This document shows positions 53,334 to 62,320 of a stretch of 64,000 nt of DNA, in pieces (the first letter of the stretch is position 1; each line of letters opens with the position of its first letter). The stretch is taken from NCBI RefSeq assembly GCF_018847975.1, contig NZ_CP072597.1:5371001-5435000 (forward strand), given 5' to 3'. Both the position numbers and the translations under genes were made by a program. A model generated the notes under the pieces. It did not search any database and was not told where the DNA came from. It saw only the letters and a list, made by a program, of their open reading frames with translations. This stretch comes from Lysobacter sp. K5869 (lineage in GTDB: Bacteria > Pseudomonadota > Gammaproteobacteria > Xanthomonadales > Xanthomonadaceae).

Positions 53334-54248
53334 TCAAACGTTCTCCGGCACCGCCTCGAACCCCGGCAACCCCGGCACCTCGCGCGCGAGGAAATCCACG
53401 AACGCCCGCGTCCGCGCCGGCAGATGCCGCCGCGCCGGATACGCCACGTACGCATCGTGCGAAGCCGCGCGCCACTGCGGCAAGACCCAGCTCAACCGGC
53501 CTGCATCGATCAGATCCTGGACCAACCACGCCGGCGCCAAACCGATGCCCGCGCCCAAGGCGAAGCTTTCGCGGATCGCCAGCGAATTGTTGATCCGATA
53601 CCGTCCGTTCGCCGCGAGCGACAGCGTGCGCCCGTCCGGCCCGGTCAGTTCCAAGGCTTCGCTGGCGCCCGCGTAACGCAGGTAGTTGTGCGCGGCGACA
53701 TCCGCCGGTTCGCGCAACGGCGGATGCGCGCGCAGGTACTCGACCGAGGCGACCAAGCCGCGCGGCGAAGCGGCCACGCGCCGCGCCACCAGATTCGGCG
53801 GCAAGCTGGCGCCGAGCCGCAGCGCCACGTCCATGCCCTCCTCGACCAGATCGATGTAGCGGTCGTTGAGGATCAGCTCGATCTCGACCTGCGGATGCAA
53901 GGCCAGGAACGCCTGCGCCAACCGGTTGAGATGCAGCACGCCCAGGCTCACCGACGCCGCCACGCGCAGCAGCCCCGCCGGGGTCTGGCTGAGCCCGCGC
54001 GCGTCGTCGACCGCCTCGCCGTATTCCTCCAGCACCCGCCGCGCGCGTTCGTAAAAGCGCCGGCCCTGTTCGGTCGGCGCCAGATGAGTGGTGCTGCGCT
54101 GGAGCAAGCGCACGCCGAGTTCGCGTTCCAGCGCGGCGACCTGCTTGCTCACCGTCGGCTGGGTGGTGCGCAACTCGCGCGCCGCCGCCGACAGGCTGCC
54201 CAGCTCGACCGCGCGCACGAAGGTCCGCATGCCGCGAAGCGTGTCCAT
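53334..54248 (-). CDS. LysR-family regulator, divergent to a GDSL esterase
   Basis: 304 residues. Helix-turn-helix near 15-55 (AVELGSLSAAARELRTTQPTVSKQVAALERELG) and the effector domain (GLLRVAASVSLGVLHL, VEIELILNDRYIDLVEEGMDVAL). Members of this subfamily typically control neighbouring catabolic or efflux genes. Divergent from the GDSL gene at 54374 across a 125-bp gap with ATTCCGGTTTGGAAT, a symmetrical element near 54267-54281 that may be its operator. Confidence 0.88.
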   Translation of the reverse strand: MDTLRGMRTFVRAVELGSLSAAARELRTTQPTVSKQVAALERELGVRLLQRSTTHLAPTEQGRRFYERARRVLEEYGEAVDDARGLSQTPAGLLRVAASVSLGVLHLNRLAQAFLALHPQVEIELILNDRYIDLVEEGMDVALRLGASLPPNLVARRVAASPRGLVASVEYLRAHPPLREPADVAAHNYLRYAGASEALELTGPDGRTLSLAANGRYRINNSLAIRESFALGAGIGLAPAWLVQDLIDAGRLSWVLPQWRAASHDAYVAYPARRHLPARTRAFVDFLAREVPGLPGFEAVPENV

Positions 54249-54373
54249 CGGGGTCTCCCGCTCTTCATTCCGGTTTGGAATGAATCCTATGCGATCGCGC
54301 CGGCTACTGCGCCATTTCGGAAGAGCCTAACGTGCCTCGCGTCGAATCCCCGACGCCTCAACGGTTCCCGCCC

Positions 54374-55624
54374 ATGAACGCTCCGCTTCCGCGCCAAGCC
54401 CTCGCCGCCGCCGCGCTCGCCCTGTCCCTGCTCGCCCCCGCCCGCGCCGCCGAGCCGGCGCGCTGGGTCGGCACCTGGACCGCCAGCCCGCAAGCCACCT
54501 GGGGCGCCGGTTTCGTTCTGCCCAACAACGCGCCGGACCGGGTGCGCGACCAGACCATCCGCCAAGTCGCGCGCATCAGCGTCGGTGGCCAGCGCGTGCG
54601 CATCGCGCTGTCGAACGCCTACGGCCGCGAGCCGGTGACCATCGGCGCGGCGCGCATCGCCCGCAGCCTCGGCGCCGATCGCACCGACGCCGGCAGCGAC
54701 CGCGCGCTGACCTTCGGCGGCCGCGCCTCGGTGGTGCTGTTGCCGGGCGCGCCGGTGCTCAGCGATCCGGTCGAACTCAGCGCGCCGGCGCTGGCCGAAC
54801 TCGCGGTCAGCCTGTACCTGCCGCAAGACACCGCGCTGCGCAGCTTCCACTGGGAAGGATCGCAAGACGCCTACCTCGCCCGCGGCGACCGCGCCGCGCA
54901 GCCCGTGCTGGACGGCGCCGAAAAGATCTCCAGCCGTCCGTACTTGAGCGGCGTCTACGTCGAATCCGCGCGCCCCACCCGCACCGTCGTCGCGTTCGGC
55001 GATTCGATCACCGACGGCGCCGCGTCCACGCCGAACCGCAACCAGCGCTGGCCGGATTTCCTCGCCCAGCGTCTGGCCGAGCGCGACATCGCCGTGCTCA
55101 ACGCCGGCATCTCCGGCGCGCAGGTGTTGAACGACGGCATGGGCGTCAGCGCGCTGGCGCGGTTCGAGCGCGACGTGCTGGCCCAGCGCCCGGATACCGT
55201 GGTGCTGCTGATGGGCATCAACGACATCGGCTGGCCCGGCAGCAGCTTCGAGCCGACCCGCGAAGCGATGAACGCGCAACGCCTGATCGACGGCTACCGC
55301 CAGTTGATCGCGCGCGCCCGCCAGGCCGGCGTGCGCATCGTCGGCGCCACGCTCACCCCGTTCGAGGATGCGCTGTCCGATGCGCCGGTCAAGCATTACT
55401 TCAACGCCGACAAGGAAAAGGTCCGCCAGCAGGTCAATCGCTGGATCCGCACCAGCGGCGAATTCGACGCCGTCGCCGATTTCGACGCGCGGCTGCGCGA
55501 CCCCAAGCACCCCGCGCGGATGCAGGCCGCTTTCGATTCCGGCGACCGCCTGCATCCGGGCGACGCAGGGTATCGCGCGATGGCCGATTCGCTGGATGAG
55601 GCGGTCCTGTTTGGGGCGCGCTGA
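54374..55624 (+). CDS. Exported GDSL/SGNH-hydrolase esterase
   Basis: 416 residues from ATG 54374. An upstream in-frame ATG at 54332 adds 14 residues before the signal peptide and is not preferred. Signal peptide LALSLLAPARA. SGNH blocks: block I VVAFGDSITDGA (catalytic Ser near 205), Gly in LNAGISGAQVLNDGMG, Asn in LLMGINDIGWPG, and DRLHPGDAGY (catalytic Asp-His) near 393-402. An N-terminal beta domain (about 40-200) precedes it. Likely a lipase, esterase or rhamnogalacturonan-acetylesterase-like hydrolase in the periplasm or outside. Regulated perhaps by the divergent LysR. Confidence 0.85.
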   Translation: MNAPLPRQALAAAALALSLLAPARAAEPARWVGTWTASPQATWGAGFVLPNNAPDRVRDQTIRQVARISVGGQRVRIALSNAYGREPVTIGAARIARSLGADRTDAGSDRALTFGGRASVVLLPGAPVLSDPVELSAPALAELAVSLYLPQDTALRSFHWEGSQDAYLARGDRAAQPVLDGAEKISSRPYLSGVYVESARPTRTVVAFGDSITDGAASTPNRNQRWPDFLAQRLAERDIAVLNAGISGAQVLNDGMGVSALARFERDVLAQRPDTVVLLMGINDIGWPGSSFEPTREAMNAQRLIDGYRQLIARARQAGVRIVGATLTPFEDALSDAPVKHYFNADKEKVRQQVNRWIRTSGEFDAVADFDARLRDPKHPARMQAAFDSGDRLHPGDAGYRAMADSLDEAVLFGAR

Positions 55625-55636
55625 ACGAGTTTGAAG

Positions 55637-55717
55637 CAAGGAACGTAGCGAAGAGGAACGAGGAACGAGTAAAACCGGGCGCGCCACGCGTTTCTCGTTT
55701 CTCTCCACTCGTTCCTA
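55637..55717. repeat. Imperfect hairpin built of GGAACGA heptads
   Basis: The left arm AAGGAACGTAGCGAAGAGGA then ACGAGGAACGAGTA pairs with CTCGTTTCTCTCCACTCGTT then CCTACG, with several mismatches. It lies between the GDSL and alcohol dehydrogenase genes. Same design as the hairpins at 30041 and 34881. Confidence 0.75.
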
Positions 55718-55789
55718 CGCCCCATCCCCCCACAATCCGGTTTCGCCCCGACGAAGCCGCTCCCACACCCCACGCTCCCGGAGTCCGCA

Positions 55790-56806
55790 ATGAAAGCCGT
55801 AGCCCTCACCCGTTACCTGCCCATCGACGATCCGCAGTCGCTGACCGACGTCGAACTGCCCGCGCCCGTCGCCGGCGGCCACGATCTGCTGGTGCGGGTC
55901 GAGGCGATCTCGGTCAATCCCGTCGACACCAAGGTGCGCTCGCCCAAGCCGCAGGTCGAAACGCAGCCGCGCGTGCTCGGCTACGACGCCGCCGGCACGG
56001 TCGAGGCCGTCGGCGAGAACGTCGCCCGCTTCAAGGTCGGCGACAAGGTCTATTACTCGGGCGACATCACCCGCCCGGGCAGCAACAGCGAACTGCAGTT
56101 GGTCGACGAACGCATCGTCGGCGCGGCGCCGACATCGCTCAGCGCCGCGCAGGCCGCGGCGCTGCCGCTGACCGCGATCACCGCGTGGGAGTTGCTGTTC
56201 CAGCGCATGCCGTTCGACAGCGAGAACGGCGGGCGCGGCAACAAGCTGCTGGTGATCGCCGGCGCCGGCGGCGTGGGCTCGATCGCGATCCAGATCGCCA
56301 AGCGCGCGGGCTTCGAGGTGATCGCCACCGCCTCGCGCCCGGAAACCGTCGAGTGGTGCCGCAAGATGGGCGCCGACCACGTGATCGATCATCGCCAGCC
56401 GCTGACGCCGCAGCTCAAGGCGCTGGGCATCGAACAAGTCGAAGCGGCGATCAACCTCGCCGACACCGACCGTTACTGGACCGAACTGGGCGAACTGCTG
56501 GCGCCGCAGGGCAGCGTCGGTCTGATCGTGGAGCCGGCCGGCGCGCTCAAGATCGGCGATCCGTACAAGCTCAAGTGCATCGGCATCCACTGGGAAATGA
56601 TGTTCGCGCGGCCGCGCTTCCGCACGCCGGACATGATCGAGCAAGGCAAGATCCTCGACCGCGTCGCGCAGTTGATCGACGCCGGCGAACTGCAGGGCAC
56701 GCACACCGAAACCCTCGGCCGCATCGATGCGGCGACGCTGCGCGAGGCGCACCGCCGGCTGGAATCGGGCACGACCATCGGCAAGCTGGTGTTGGCGGGC
56801 TGGTAA
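55790..56806 (+). CDS. Zinc-type alcohol dehydrogenase-like / quinone oxidoreductase family
   Basis: 338 residues. Medium-chain dehydrogenase fold without the usual zinc cysteines. KAVALTRYLPIDDPQSLTDV opens the protein, VEAISVNPVDTKVRS follows (45), then the NADPH-binding VIAGAGGVGSIAIQIAKRAG near 155-174. A classic TIGR02817-like family (YhdH/qor relatives). The substrate is likely a quinone or enone. It is preceded by a good GGAG and ends at a terminator. Confidence 0.85.
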   Translation: MKAVALTRYLPIDDPQSLTDVELPAPVAGGHDLLVRVEAISVNPVDTKVRSPKPQVETQPRVLGYDAAGTVEAVGENVARFKVGDKVYYSGDITRPGSNSELQLVDERIVGAAPTSLSAAQAAALPLTAITAWELLFQRMPFDSENGGRGNKLLVIAGAGGVGSIAIQIAKRAGFEVIATASRPETVEWCRKMGADHVIDHRQPLTPQLKALGIEQVEAAINLADTDRYWTELGELLAPQGSVGLIVEPAGALKIGDPYKLKCIGIHWEMMFARPRFRTPDMIEQGKILDRVAQLIDAGELQGTHTETLGRIDAATLREAHRRLESGTTIGKLVLAGW

Positions 56807-56827
56807 CGCAGCCATCGGCGCATAGAA

Positions 56828-56853
56828 AAAGGGGCCGGCGAACCGGCCCCTTT
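56828..56853. terminator. Bidirectional intrinsic terminator
   Basis: The stem AAGGGGCCGG/CCGGCCCCTT with loop CGAA, A-run to the left, TTTCGTTTT to the right. Shared by the dehydrogenase gene and convergent fusA2. Confidence 0.85.
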
Positions 56854-56867
56854 CGTTTTGCTGCGCC

Positions 56868-58931
56868 TTAAGCGGCTTTAGGCAAACCACGCGCGACTTC
56901 GTAACCGTCGAACACCATCGACGCCGACGCGCGGCCCTGGCTCAGCGAACGCAGCGTCGTCGTATAGCCCGACAACTGCGCCAACGGCGCGCGCGCCGTC
57001 ACGTCGCTGCGGCCGCCCTTGTCCTCGATGGACAGAACGCGACCGGAACGCCGCTGCAAGTCGCCGACCACGTCGCCGACGTTCGCCGCGGGCGTGTCCA
57101 CCACCAGCGCCATCACCGGTTCGAGCAAGGTCGTGCCAGCTTGCGCCAGCGCGGCCCTGAGCGCATCGGCGGCGGCGCGTTGGAACGCCTGCTCCGAGGA
57201 GTCCACCGCGTGGGTTTCGCCGTCGGTCAACGCGACGGTGAGGCCCACCACCGGGAAGCCTTGCGGCCCCTCGGCCAGCGCCGCGCGCAGCCCCTTCTCG
57301 GTCGCGCCGACGAAGTTGCGCGGAACCACGCCGCCGACGGTGCGGTCGACGAACTCGAACTGCCCGTCCTCGCGCGGGGTCACGTCGATGACCACGCGCG
57401 CGAACTGGCCGCTGCCGCCGGTCTGCTTGGACAGCTTGCCTTCCACGCCGCGCACCGCGCGGCTCGGCGTCTCCTGATAGGCCACGCGCGGCGAACCGGT
57501 GCGCACCTCGACGTTCCACAGCTCGCGCAGGCGATCGACCATCACTTCCAGATGCAGCTCGCCCATGCCCCAGACCAAGGTCTCGCCCGTATCCGCATCC
57601 GTACCGACACGGAACGACGGATCTTGCTGGGCCAGGCTAGCCAACCCCTGGCCGAGACGGATCAAGTCGCTGGACTTGGCCGCGGTCAAACGCCACGACA
57701 ACACCGCCGGCTGCGCCTGGATGCTGTCGAGCGCCAAACGCTCGCCGGCGTCGCTGAGCGTCTCGCCGCTGATCGCGTCTTTCCAGCCCACGACCGCGAC
57801 GATTTCGCCCGCGTACGCCACGTCCACGTCCTGGCCGCGGTCGGCTTGCACGACCTGCAAACGGCCGACGCGCAACGCCTTTTCGCGCCGCGACGCCCAC
57901 ACCGTGTCGCCGACCCGCAGCGTGCCCGAGTACAGACGAACGAACGTCTGCGCGCCGTGCTCCTGCTGCACGATCTTGAACACCAGACCGGCGAGCGGAC
58001 CTTGCCCGTCGGGCGCCAGTTCGACCTCGCCGCGTTCGCTTTGCGCGCGCACGGCCGGCCGGTCCAGCGGCGACGGCAGGTAATCGACGACGGCGTCGAG
58101 CAGCGGTTCCACGCCCTTGTTCTTGAACGCGGAGCCGGCCAGCACCGGGGTGCCCGCGCCGGCCAAGGTGGCCCGGCGCAGCGCGGCCTTGAGCAGCGCG
58201 ACGTCGATGGCGCGGCCGTCGAGGAAGGCCTCGGCGAGCGCGTCGTCGTGGTCGGCGACCGCTTCGATCAGGCGCTGGCGCGCCGGCTCGAAACGAGCCG
58301 CGTCTTCGTTCGTCCAGGCCTGCCGCGACAGGGTGCCGGCGTCGTCCCACGACACGCGTTCGCGCGCCACGTAGTCGATCCAGCCGCTCAGCTCGGATTC
58401 CGCGCCGACGGTTTCGCCCAGCGCCCACGGCACCGCGTCGAGCTTGTCGCGCATTTGCGCCAAGGTGCGGTCCAGCGAGGCGCCGACGCGGTCCATCTTG
58501 TTGACGAACGCGATCAGCGGCACGCCGTGGCGACGCGCTTGGCGCCACACGGTTTCCGATTGCGGTTGCACGCCGTCGACGCCGCTGAACACGGCGACCG
58601 CGCCGTCGAGCACGCGCAGCGAACGTTCGACTTCGATCGCGAAGTCGATGTGGCCCGGGGTGTCGATGACGGTGAGGCGATGCTCGGCGCCGTCGTGCGG
58701 CGTCCAGCGCGCTTGCACGGCGGCCGCGCCGATGGTGATGCCGCGGCGGCGTTCGATCGGATCGAAGTCGGTGGTGGCGGCGCCGTCGTGGACTTCGCCG
58801 GTGCGATGGATCGCGCCGGTTTTCCACAGCAGGCGTTCGGTCAGCGTGGTTTTGCCGGCGTCGACGTGGGCGATGATGCCGAGGTTGCGCCAGCGGGTGA
58901 TCGGGGTGTTGCTGACAAGCGGGGTGTTCAT
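56868..58931 (-). CDS. fusA2: EF-G paralogue (FusA2-like translation factor)
   Basis: 687 residues; a GTPase of the EF-G superfamily acting on the ribosome. G1 AHVDAGKT (21-28), G2-like RRRGITIGA, G3 DTPGHIDF, G4 NKMD and the later domains (GMGELHLEVMVDRL, GGVVPRNFVGATEKGL, LRSLSQGRASASMVF) are all present. It differs from canonical EF-G in the switch region (TDFDPIERRRGITI for MD..EQERGITI) and is shorter, so it is not the housekeeping FusA, which is usually encoded with rpsL/rpsG. It resembles EF-G2 or ribosome-protection-type paralogues. A short leader ORF and a terminator lie upstream. The start ATG at 58931 has only a weak GAG. Confidence 0.85.
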   Translation of the reverse strand: MNTPLVSNTPITRWRNLGIIAHVDAGKTTLTERLLWKTGAIHRTGEVHDGAATTDFDPIERRRGITIGAAAVQARWTPHDGAEHRLTVIDTPGHIDFAIEVERSLRVLDGAVAVFSGVDGVQPQSETVWRQARRHGVPLIAFVNKMDRVGASLDRTLAQMRDKLDAVPWALGETVGAESELSGWIDYVARERVSWDDAGTLSRQAWTNEDAARFEPARQRLIEAVADHDDALAEAFLDGRAIDVALLKAALRRATLAGAGTPVLAGSAFKNKGVEPLLDAVVDYLPSPLDRPAVRAQSERGEVELAPDGQGPLAGLVFKIVQQEHGAQTFVRLYSGTLRVGDTVWASRREKALRVGRLQVVQADRGQDVDVAYAGEIVAVVGWKDAISGETLSDAGERLALDSIQAQPAVLSWRLTAAKSSDLIRLGQGLASLAQQDPSFRVGTDADTGETLVWGMGELHLEVMVDRLRELWNVEVRTGSPRVAYQETPSRAVRGVEGKLSKQTGGSGQFARVVIDVTPREDGQFEFVDRTVGGVVPRNFVGATEKGLRAALAEGPQGFPVVGLTVALTDGETHAVDSSEQAFQRAAADALRAALAQAGTTLLEPVMALVVDTPAANVGDVVGDLQRRSGRVLSIEDKGGRSDVTARAPLAQLSGYTTTLRSLSQGRASASMVFDGYEVARGLPKAA

Positions 58932-58958
58932 AAAAAGCTCGCATTCGTGGCCAACGTA

Positions 58959-58977
58959 CGGGTCGCCGCGCGACCCG
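58959..58977 (-). other. Hairpin between the 9-codon leader ORF and fusA2
   Basis: An 8-bp stem CGGGTCGC/GCGACCCG with a 3-base loop (coordinates as on +). It lies 20 bp downstream of the leader-ORF stop and 27 bp upstream of the fusA2 ATG, where it could modulate ribosome access to fusA2. Confidence 0.5.
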
Positions 58978-58997
58978 GTTGGCGACGGGACGCGCGG

Positions 58998-59027
58998 CTA
59001 GGCTTGGGTGTCTTCCGTGGTATTCAC
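58998..59027 (-). CDS. Candidate 9-codon leader peptide of fusA2
   Basis: A strong AAGGAG eight bases before a GTG starts VNTTEDTQA and a TAG stop, 66 bp upstream of the fusA2 ATG. The leader has a better ribosome-binding site than fusA2 itself, and its first residues (NTT) resemble the start of FusA2 (MNTP). Short leader ORFs like this often couple ribosome occupancy to expression of the next gene. Not yet shown to be translated. Confidence 0.45.
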   Translation of the reverse strand: MNTTEDTQA

Positions 59028-59105
59028 GACACGTTCTCCTTGGGTTTTCGCTTGCTTCGGTTAGAGGGGAAGCCGGCATCGGCCGGCGGTTTCGCGAAAA
59101 GCGGG

Positions 59106-59133
59106 CAATAAAAAAGCACCCGGTCGGGTGCTT
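59106..59133 (-). terminator. Intrinsic terminator inside the fusA2 leader
   Basis: On the minus strand AAGCACCC-GACC-GGGTGCTT is followed by TTTTATTG: an 8-bp stem, 4-base loop and U-tract, oriented toward fusA2. No other gene is upstream on this strand within 150 bp, apart from the 32-codon ORF at 59161-59259, so it is best read as a leader terminator. The alternative is the 3' end of a small RNA or of that ORF's own transcript. Confidence 0.75.
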
Positions 59134-59160
59134 GTTTCGTACGACTTCGAGCGACGCCGG

Positions 59161-59259
59161 TCAGTAAGACCGCGAAGCGAAGATCGCAGGAGGCAGGCGC
59201 ACCCGGCCCGCGCTCGCGCGCAGGGCGTTCAGCGATATCAGGAGCGGGAAGCGCTGCAT
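59161..59259 (-). CDS. Candidate 32-residue leader ORF before the terminator
   Basis: ATG at 59259, TGA at 59163-59161; MQRFPLLISLNALRASAGRV plus 12 residues. The stop lies 27 bp before the leader terminator. No ribosome-binding site is obvious, so translation is uncertain. Codons 18-21 (GGC CGG GTG CGC) contain CCGGGTGC, an exact repeat of the terminator's 3' arm region, so this RNA segment could pair with the terminator's 5' arm. The ORF has no similarity to known proteins. Confidence 0.4.
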   Translation of the reverse strand: MQRFPLLISLNALRASAGRVRLPPAIFASRSY

Positions 59260-59301
59260 GACGGGATGGCCTGAGGAAAGGGGTGGGTGTTGCGTGTGCA
59301 T

Positions 59302-59329
59302 ATCGTAGGGGCGGCGCGGCGGGAGTCAA
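59302..59329 (-). promoter_or_regulatory. Sigma-70-like promoter for the fusA2 leader
   Basis: On the minus strand, -35 TTGACT (59329-59324), 16-bp spacer, -10 TACGAT (59307-59302). Predicted transcription start near 59295, about 36 nt before the 32-codon ORF. Confidence 0.55.
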
Positions 59330-59400
59330 GCGGCGCGGGCGCCCGCGCCGTGGGATTTATCGTTCCAAATCGCGCGATCCCGCGACGCTCCGTTCGGGCC

Positions 59401-59499
59401 CTGTAGGAGCGGCGCGAGCCGCGACCGCGGCAACGCAACCATGACGAAGGTTGCGGTGTAGTTGCGTTGTCGCGGTCGCGGCTCGCGCCGCTCCTACAG
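59401..59499. repeat. GTAGGAGC-family hairpin with near-perfect dyad
   Basis: CTGTAGGAGCGGCGCGAGCC at 59401-59420 and the complement ending ...GCGCCGCTCCTACAG at 59485-59499, with GTTGCG/CGCAAC inner pairs. It lies just behind the SMC operon's stop and could terminate it. Confidence 0.85.
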
Positions 59500-59512
59500 G
59501 GGGATGGCGAAC

Positions 59513-62320
59513 TTACGCGGCCTTGCCGGTCTTCTCGACCTGCCGCTTCAACACCGCCACCGGCTCCGCCCAGGTGTTGCCGCCGCGGCGCTTGCTCGTG
59601 GTCAGCACCAGATCCGAGGGATCGAACACGTTGAGGTTGTGCGTGATCGGCGTGGTCAGGATGTACTGCGCGTCGGTGGCGCGCAGGAAGCGGCCGACCT
59701 TCTCGATGTTGAACACGTCCAGGTGCGCGAACGGTTCGTCGATGAACACGAAGCCGCCCGGCTGATCCTCGTCGCGCAGCAAGGCCACCAACAGCAGCAG
59801 CGACTTCATCACCTGCTGGCCGCCGGAGGCTTCGCCGTCGTCCAGGCCGATCCAGCCCTTGCGGTCGAAATCGAAGCGCACCGACAGGCCGGCCTGCGCC
59901 AGCGCGACGTCGTTGTTGGCCAACTCCGGCATGTCGGCGTCGACGCCGATGCCGGCCAGTTCGCCGAGCGCGGACAGATTCTTCTTGTAGCGGCGCACGG
60001 TCGCGCGCAGCACGTTGATGTAGGCCCCGCGCGCTTCCTCGGTGAGGCGCTTGGCGCGGTCGAGATGGCCTTCGCGGCGCATGATCGAACTGGCCAGATC
60101 GTCGTGGTCGGCGCCGATCTTGTCGCGCAGCGGGACGCAGGATTCGTCGACGACGAAGCCGCCGCGTTCCAGGCGGTCGTCGATGCGCTCCATCTCGCGG
60201 CGCACCGCCGAGGCGCTTTCGTACTCCTCGCGCGCGGCGTGCAGCGCGGCCGCGGTGCGCCAGGACTCGGGCATGATCCCGCGCTTGCGCCGGTAATCGA
60301 CGATGCGCTGGATCAGGCTCTGACGCTCGCCGTTGATCTGCTGCGCGCGTTCGCGCAACTCGCGCGCCAGCGCGTCGATCTGGCCCTGGCGCTTGGCCGC
60401 GGCGATGCCTTCGGCCTTGTCCTGATCGCCGGCTTCGTCGATGCGCGCGCGCGCCTGCGCCAGCGCGGCCGCGGCGGCGCCGGCGGTTTCGGCCAGTTCC
60501 GGCAGGCGTTCGGCGGCAGCGGCGAATTCGCCGGCGCGGGTCACCAGTTCCTGGGTCGCGTCCAGGCCGAGCAGGCGCGACTGGTCGGCGTCCACGCGCT
60601 GGCTCAGTTCGCGCAGCTCGGCTTCGCGCGCGTGCGCGCGCTGGGCGATGGTTTCCTGTTCGGCGCGCAGCTCGGCCAACTGCGACTGGCGCGCGCCGCT
60701 GCCGAAGTGCTGCTGGTTGCCGCCGATGTGGCGGCCGCCGCGGCTTTCGCGCAGATAGCCCTTCTGGGTGATCCAGTCCTGCTGCGCCGGCAGGCGCGAG
60801 CCGTGTTCGATGTCGGTGACGCGGCGGATGCGGTCGAGCTGGCGCGGCAGCCACGCCGGCGGATCGGCCGAGAAGCGCACCACTTCCAGCAACGAGCCCG
60901 CGCTCGGCTTGGGCACCGGCGCGCGCTCGGCGACGATGAAGTGGCGGTACTGCTGGCTTTCGCCGAGCTGCCACGCGGCGCGCGCGTCCCTCGGGTTCTC
61001 CAGCACCAACAGATGCCGGTACGGCGCCAGCACCGCTTCGATCGCGACCGACCATTGCGGATCGACGATCTCGACCAGTTCGGTCAGCACCCGGTGATCG
61101 ATGTTGGCCTTGTCGAGCGAGGCGCGGAAATCGCGTTCGAACGGCTCGACGATGCGCCCGCCGCCGCTGAGGGCGGCCAGCTGCGCGGCCAGTTCGCCGG
61201 CGCGCTTGCGGTCGCGCTCGGCTTCCAGCTTGAGTTCGGCTTGGCGGCGGCGGCCGTTTTCGACCGCGGCGCTGAGCGAATCCACGTCGAGCTCGCCGCG
61301 CTGCGCTTGCAGCTTGGCCAACTCGTCGCGGCGCTTGACCAGCATTTCGGCATCGCGCGCGGCGTCGCGGGCCTGGGTGAAGGCCTGTTCGCTGGCGCCG
61401 ACCTGACGGCGCGCCTCGCGCATGGCTTCGACCAGCGACTCACGGCCGCCCGAGGCGATCGCGTCCTCGCGCTGCATGTCGTCGAGCGAACGCTCGCGCT
61501 CGCGCAGCGCGCGGCGCAGGCCGGTCAGGCGCGGCTTGGCGCCTTCGATGGCATTGCGCTGATCGGCCAGTTCGACCTTGGGCGCGATCTCGGTTTCCAG
61601 GCGCTGGCGCTGGTTGCGCAACGCGTTGTATTCCTCGAACGAGCGCACGTCGGCCTTGGCCGATTCCAGGCGCAGGTGCAGGCCGGCCAAGTCCTGGCCG
61701 AGCTGCTGCAGTTCTTTTTCGACGTCGAACTGCTCGGTGCGCGCGCGCTGGTAGTCGTCGAGCACGGCCTTGTCTTCGAACACGTCGAAGATCAGTTGCA
61801 GCAGTTCGCGCGGCGAGTATTGGCAGAGCTTGTCGGTGGCGCCCTGCTCCAGGGTCAGCACGCGGCAGATCGCGCGGGTCAAACCGGCGCCGGCCAGACG
61901 CACGCGGTAATCGCGCACGCCGAGCCATTCGCCGCCTTGTTCCAGCGTTTCCACCGGCACGTCGCCGCCGACGATTTGATAATCGCGGCTCCAGTCGCCG
62001 CCGCGCTTGCGGATGCGGCAGGCGAGCGTGACCTGATCGTCCTTGATCGGGAAGAACGGCCGGCCGCCGCGGCGGTCCGGACTGTTGCTGACCACCGCGC
62101 GCAGCCACGCGTACGGCTTGCCGTTGTGGCGCAGATAAGTTTTGTAGTCGCGCGCGGTGTCGCGGTCTTCGATCGCCAACAGGGTGCGCAGCGCGTCGAG
62201 CAAGGTGGTCTTGCCCGAACCGTTGGGGCCGACCACGGTGACGATGGACGCGTCCAGCGGCAGTTGGAAGCGCTGCCAGTAGTCCCAGTGCACGACTTCG
62301 AGCGAGCGGAACTCAAACAT
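59513..62320 (-). CDS. SMC-like condensin ATPase (MukB/MksF/JetC type)
   Basis: 935 residues. Head: Walker A GPNGSGKT (31-38), ABC signature EASGGQQ (830-836), Walker B FVFIDEP (857-863) with DE at 861/862 and the D-loop AHLD. Long coiled coils flank a hinge-like region near 405-460 (DPQWSVAIEAVLAPYRHLLV, RAAWQLGESQ). Such SMCs work as dimers closed by a kleisin and KITE partners. The upstream genes on the same strand fit these parts: KITE at 62313 (8-bp overlap ATGTTTGA) and kleisin at 63350. It is shorter than MukB (about 1,480) and JetC (about 1,100). No nuclease gene follows before the terminal repeat and fusA2 leader. Confidence 0.88.
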   Translation of the reverse strand: MFEFRSLEVVHWDYWQRFQLPLDASIVTVVGPNGSGKTTLLDALRTLLAIEDRDTARDYKTYLRHNGKPYAWLRAVVSNSPDRRGGRPFFPIKDDQVTLACRIRKRGGDWSRDYQIVGGDVPVETLEQGGEWLGVRDYRVRLAGAGLTRAICRVLTLEQGATDKLCQYSPRELLQLIFDVFEDKAVLDDYQRARTEQFDVEKELQQLGQDLAGLHLRLESAKADVRSFEEYNALRNQRQRLETEIAPKVELADQRNAIEGAKPRLTGLRRALRERERSLDDMQREDAIASGGRESLVEAMREARRQVGASEQAFTQARDAARDAEMLVKRRDELAKLQAQRGELDVDSLSAAVENGRRRQAELKLEAERDRKRAGELAAQLAALSGGGRIVEPFERDFRASLDKANIDHRVLTELVEIVDPQWSVAIEAVLAPYRHLLVLENPRDARAAWQLGESQQYRHFIVAERAPVPKPSAGSLLEVVRFSADPPAWLPRQLDRIRRVTDIEHGSRLPAQQDWITQKGYLRESRGGRHIGGNQQHFGSGARQSQLAELRAEQETIAQRAHAREAELRELSQRVDADQSRLLGLDATQELVTRAGEFAAAAERLPELAETAGAAAAALAQARARIDEAGDQDKAEGIAAAKRQGQIDALARELRERAQQINGERQSLIQRIVDYRRKRGIMPESWRTAAALHAAREEYESASAVRREMERIDDRLERGGFVVDESCVPLRDKIGADHDDLASSIMRREGHLDRAKRLTEEARGAYINVLRATVRRYKKNLSALGELAGIGVDADMPELANNDVALAQAGLSVRFDFDRKGWIGLDDGEASGGQQVMKSLLLLVALLRDEDQPGGFVFIDEPFAHLDVFNIEKVGRFLRATDAQYILTTPITHNLNVFDPSDLVLTTSKRRGGNTWAEPVAVLKRQVEKTGKAA

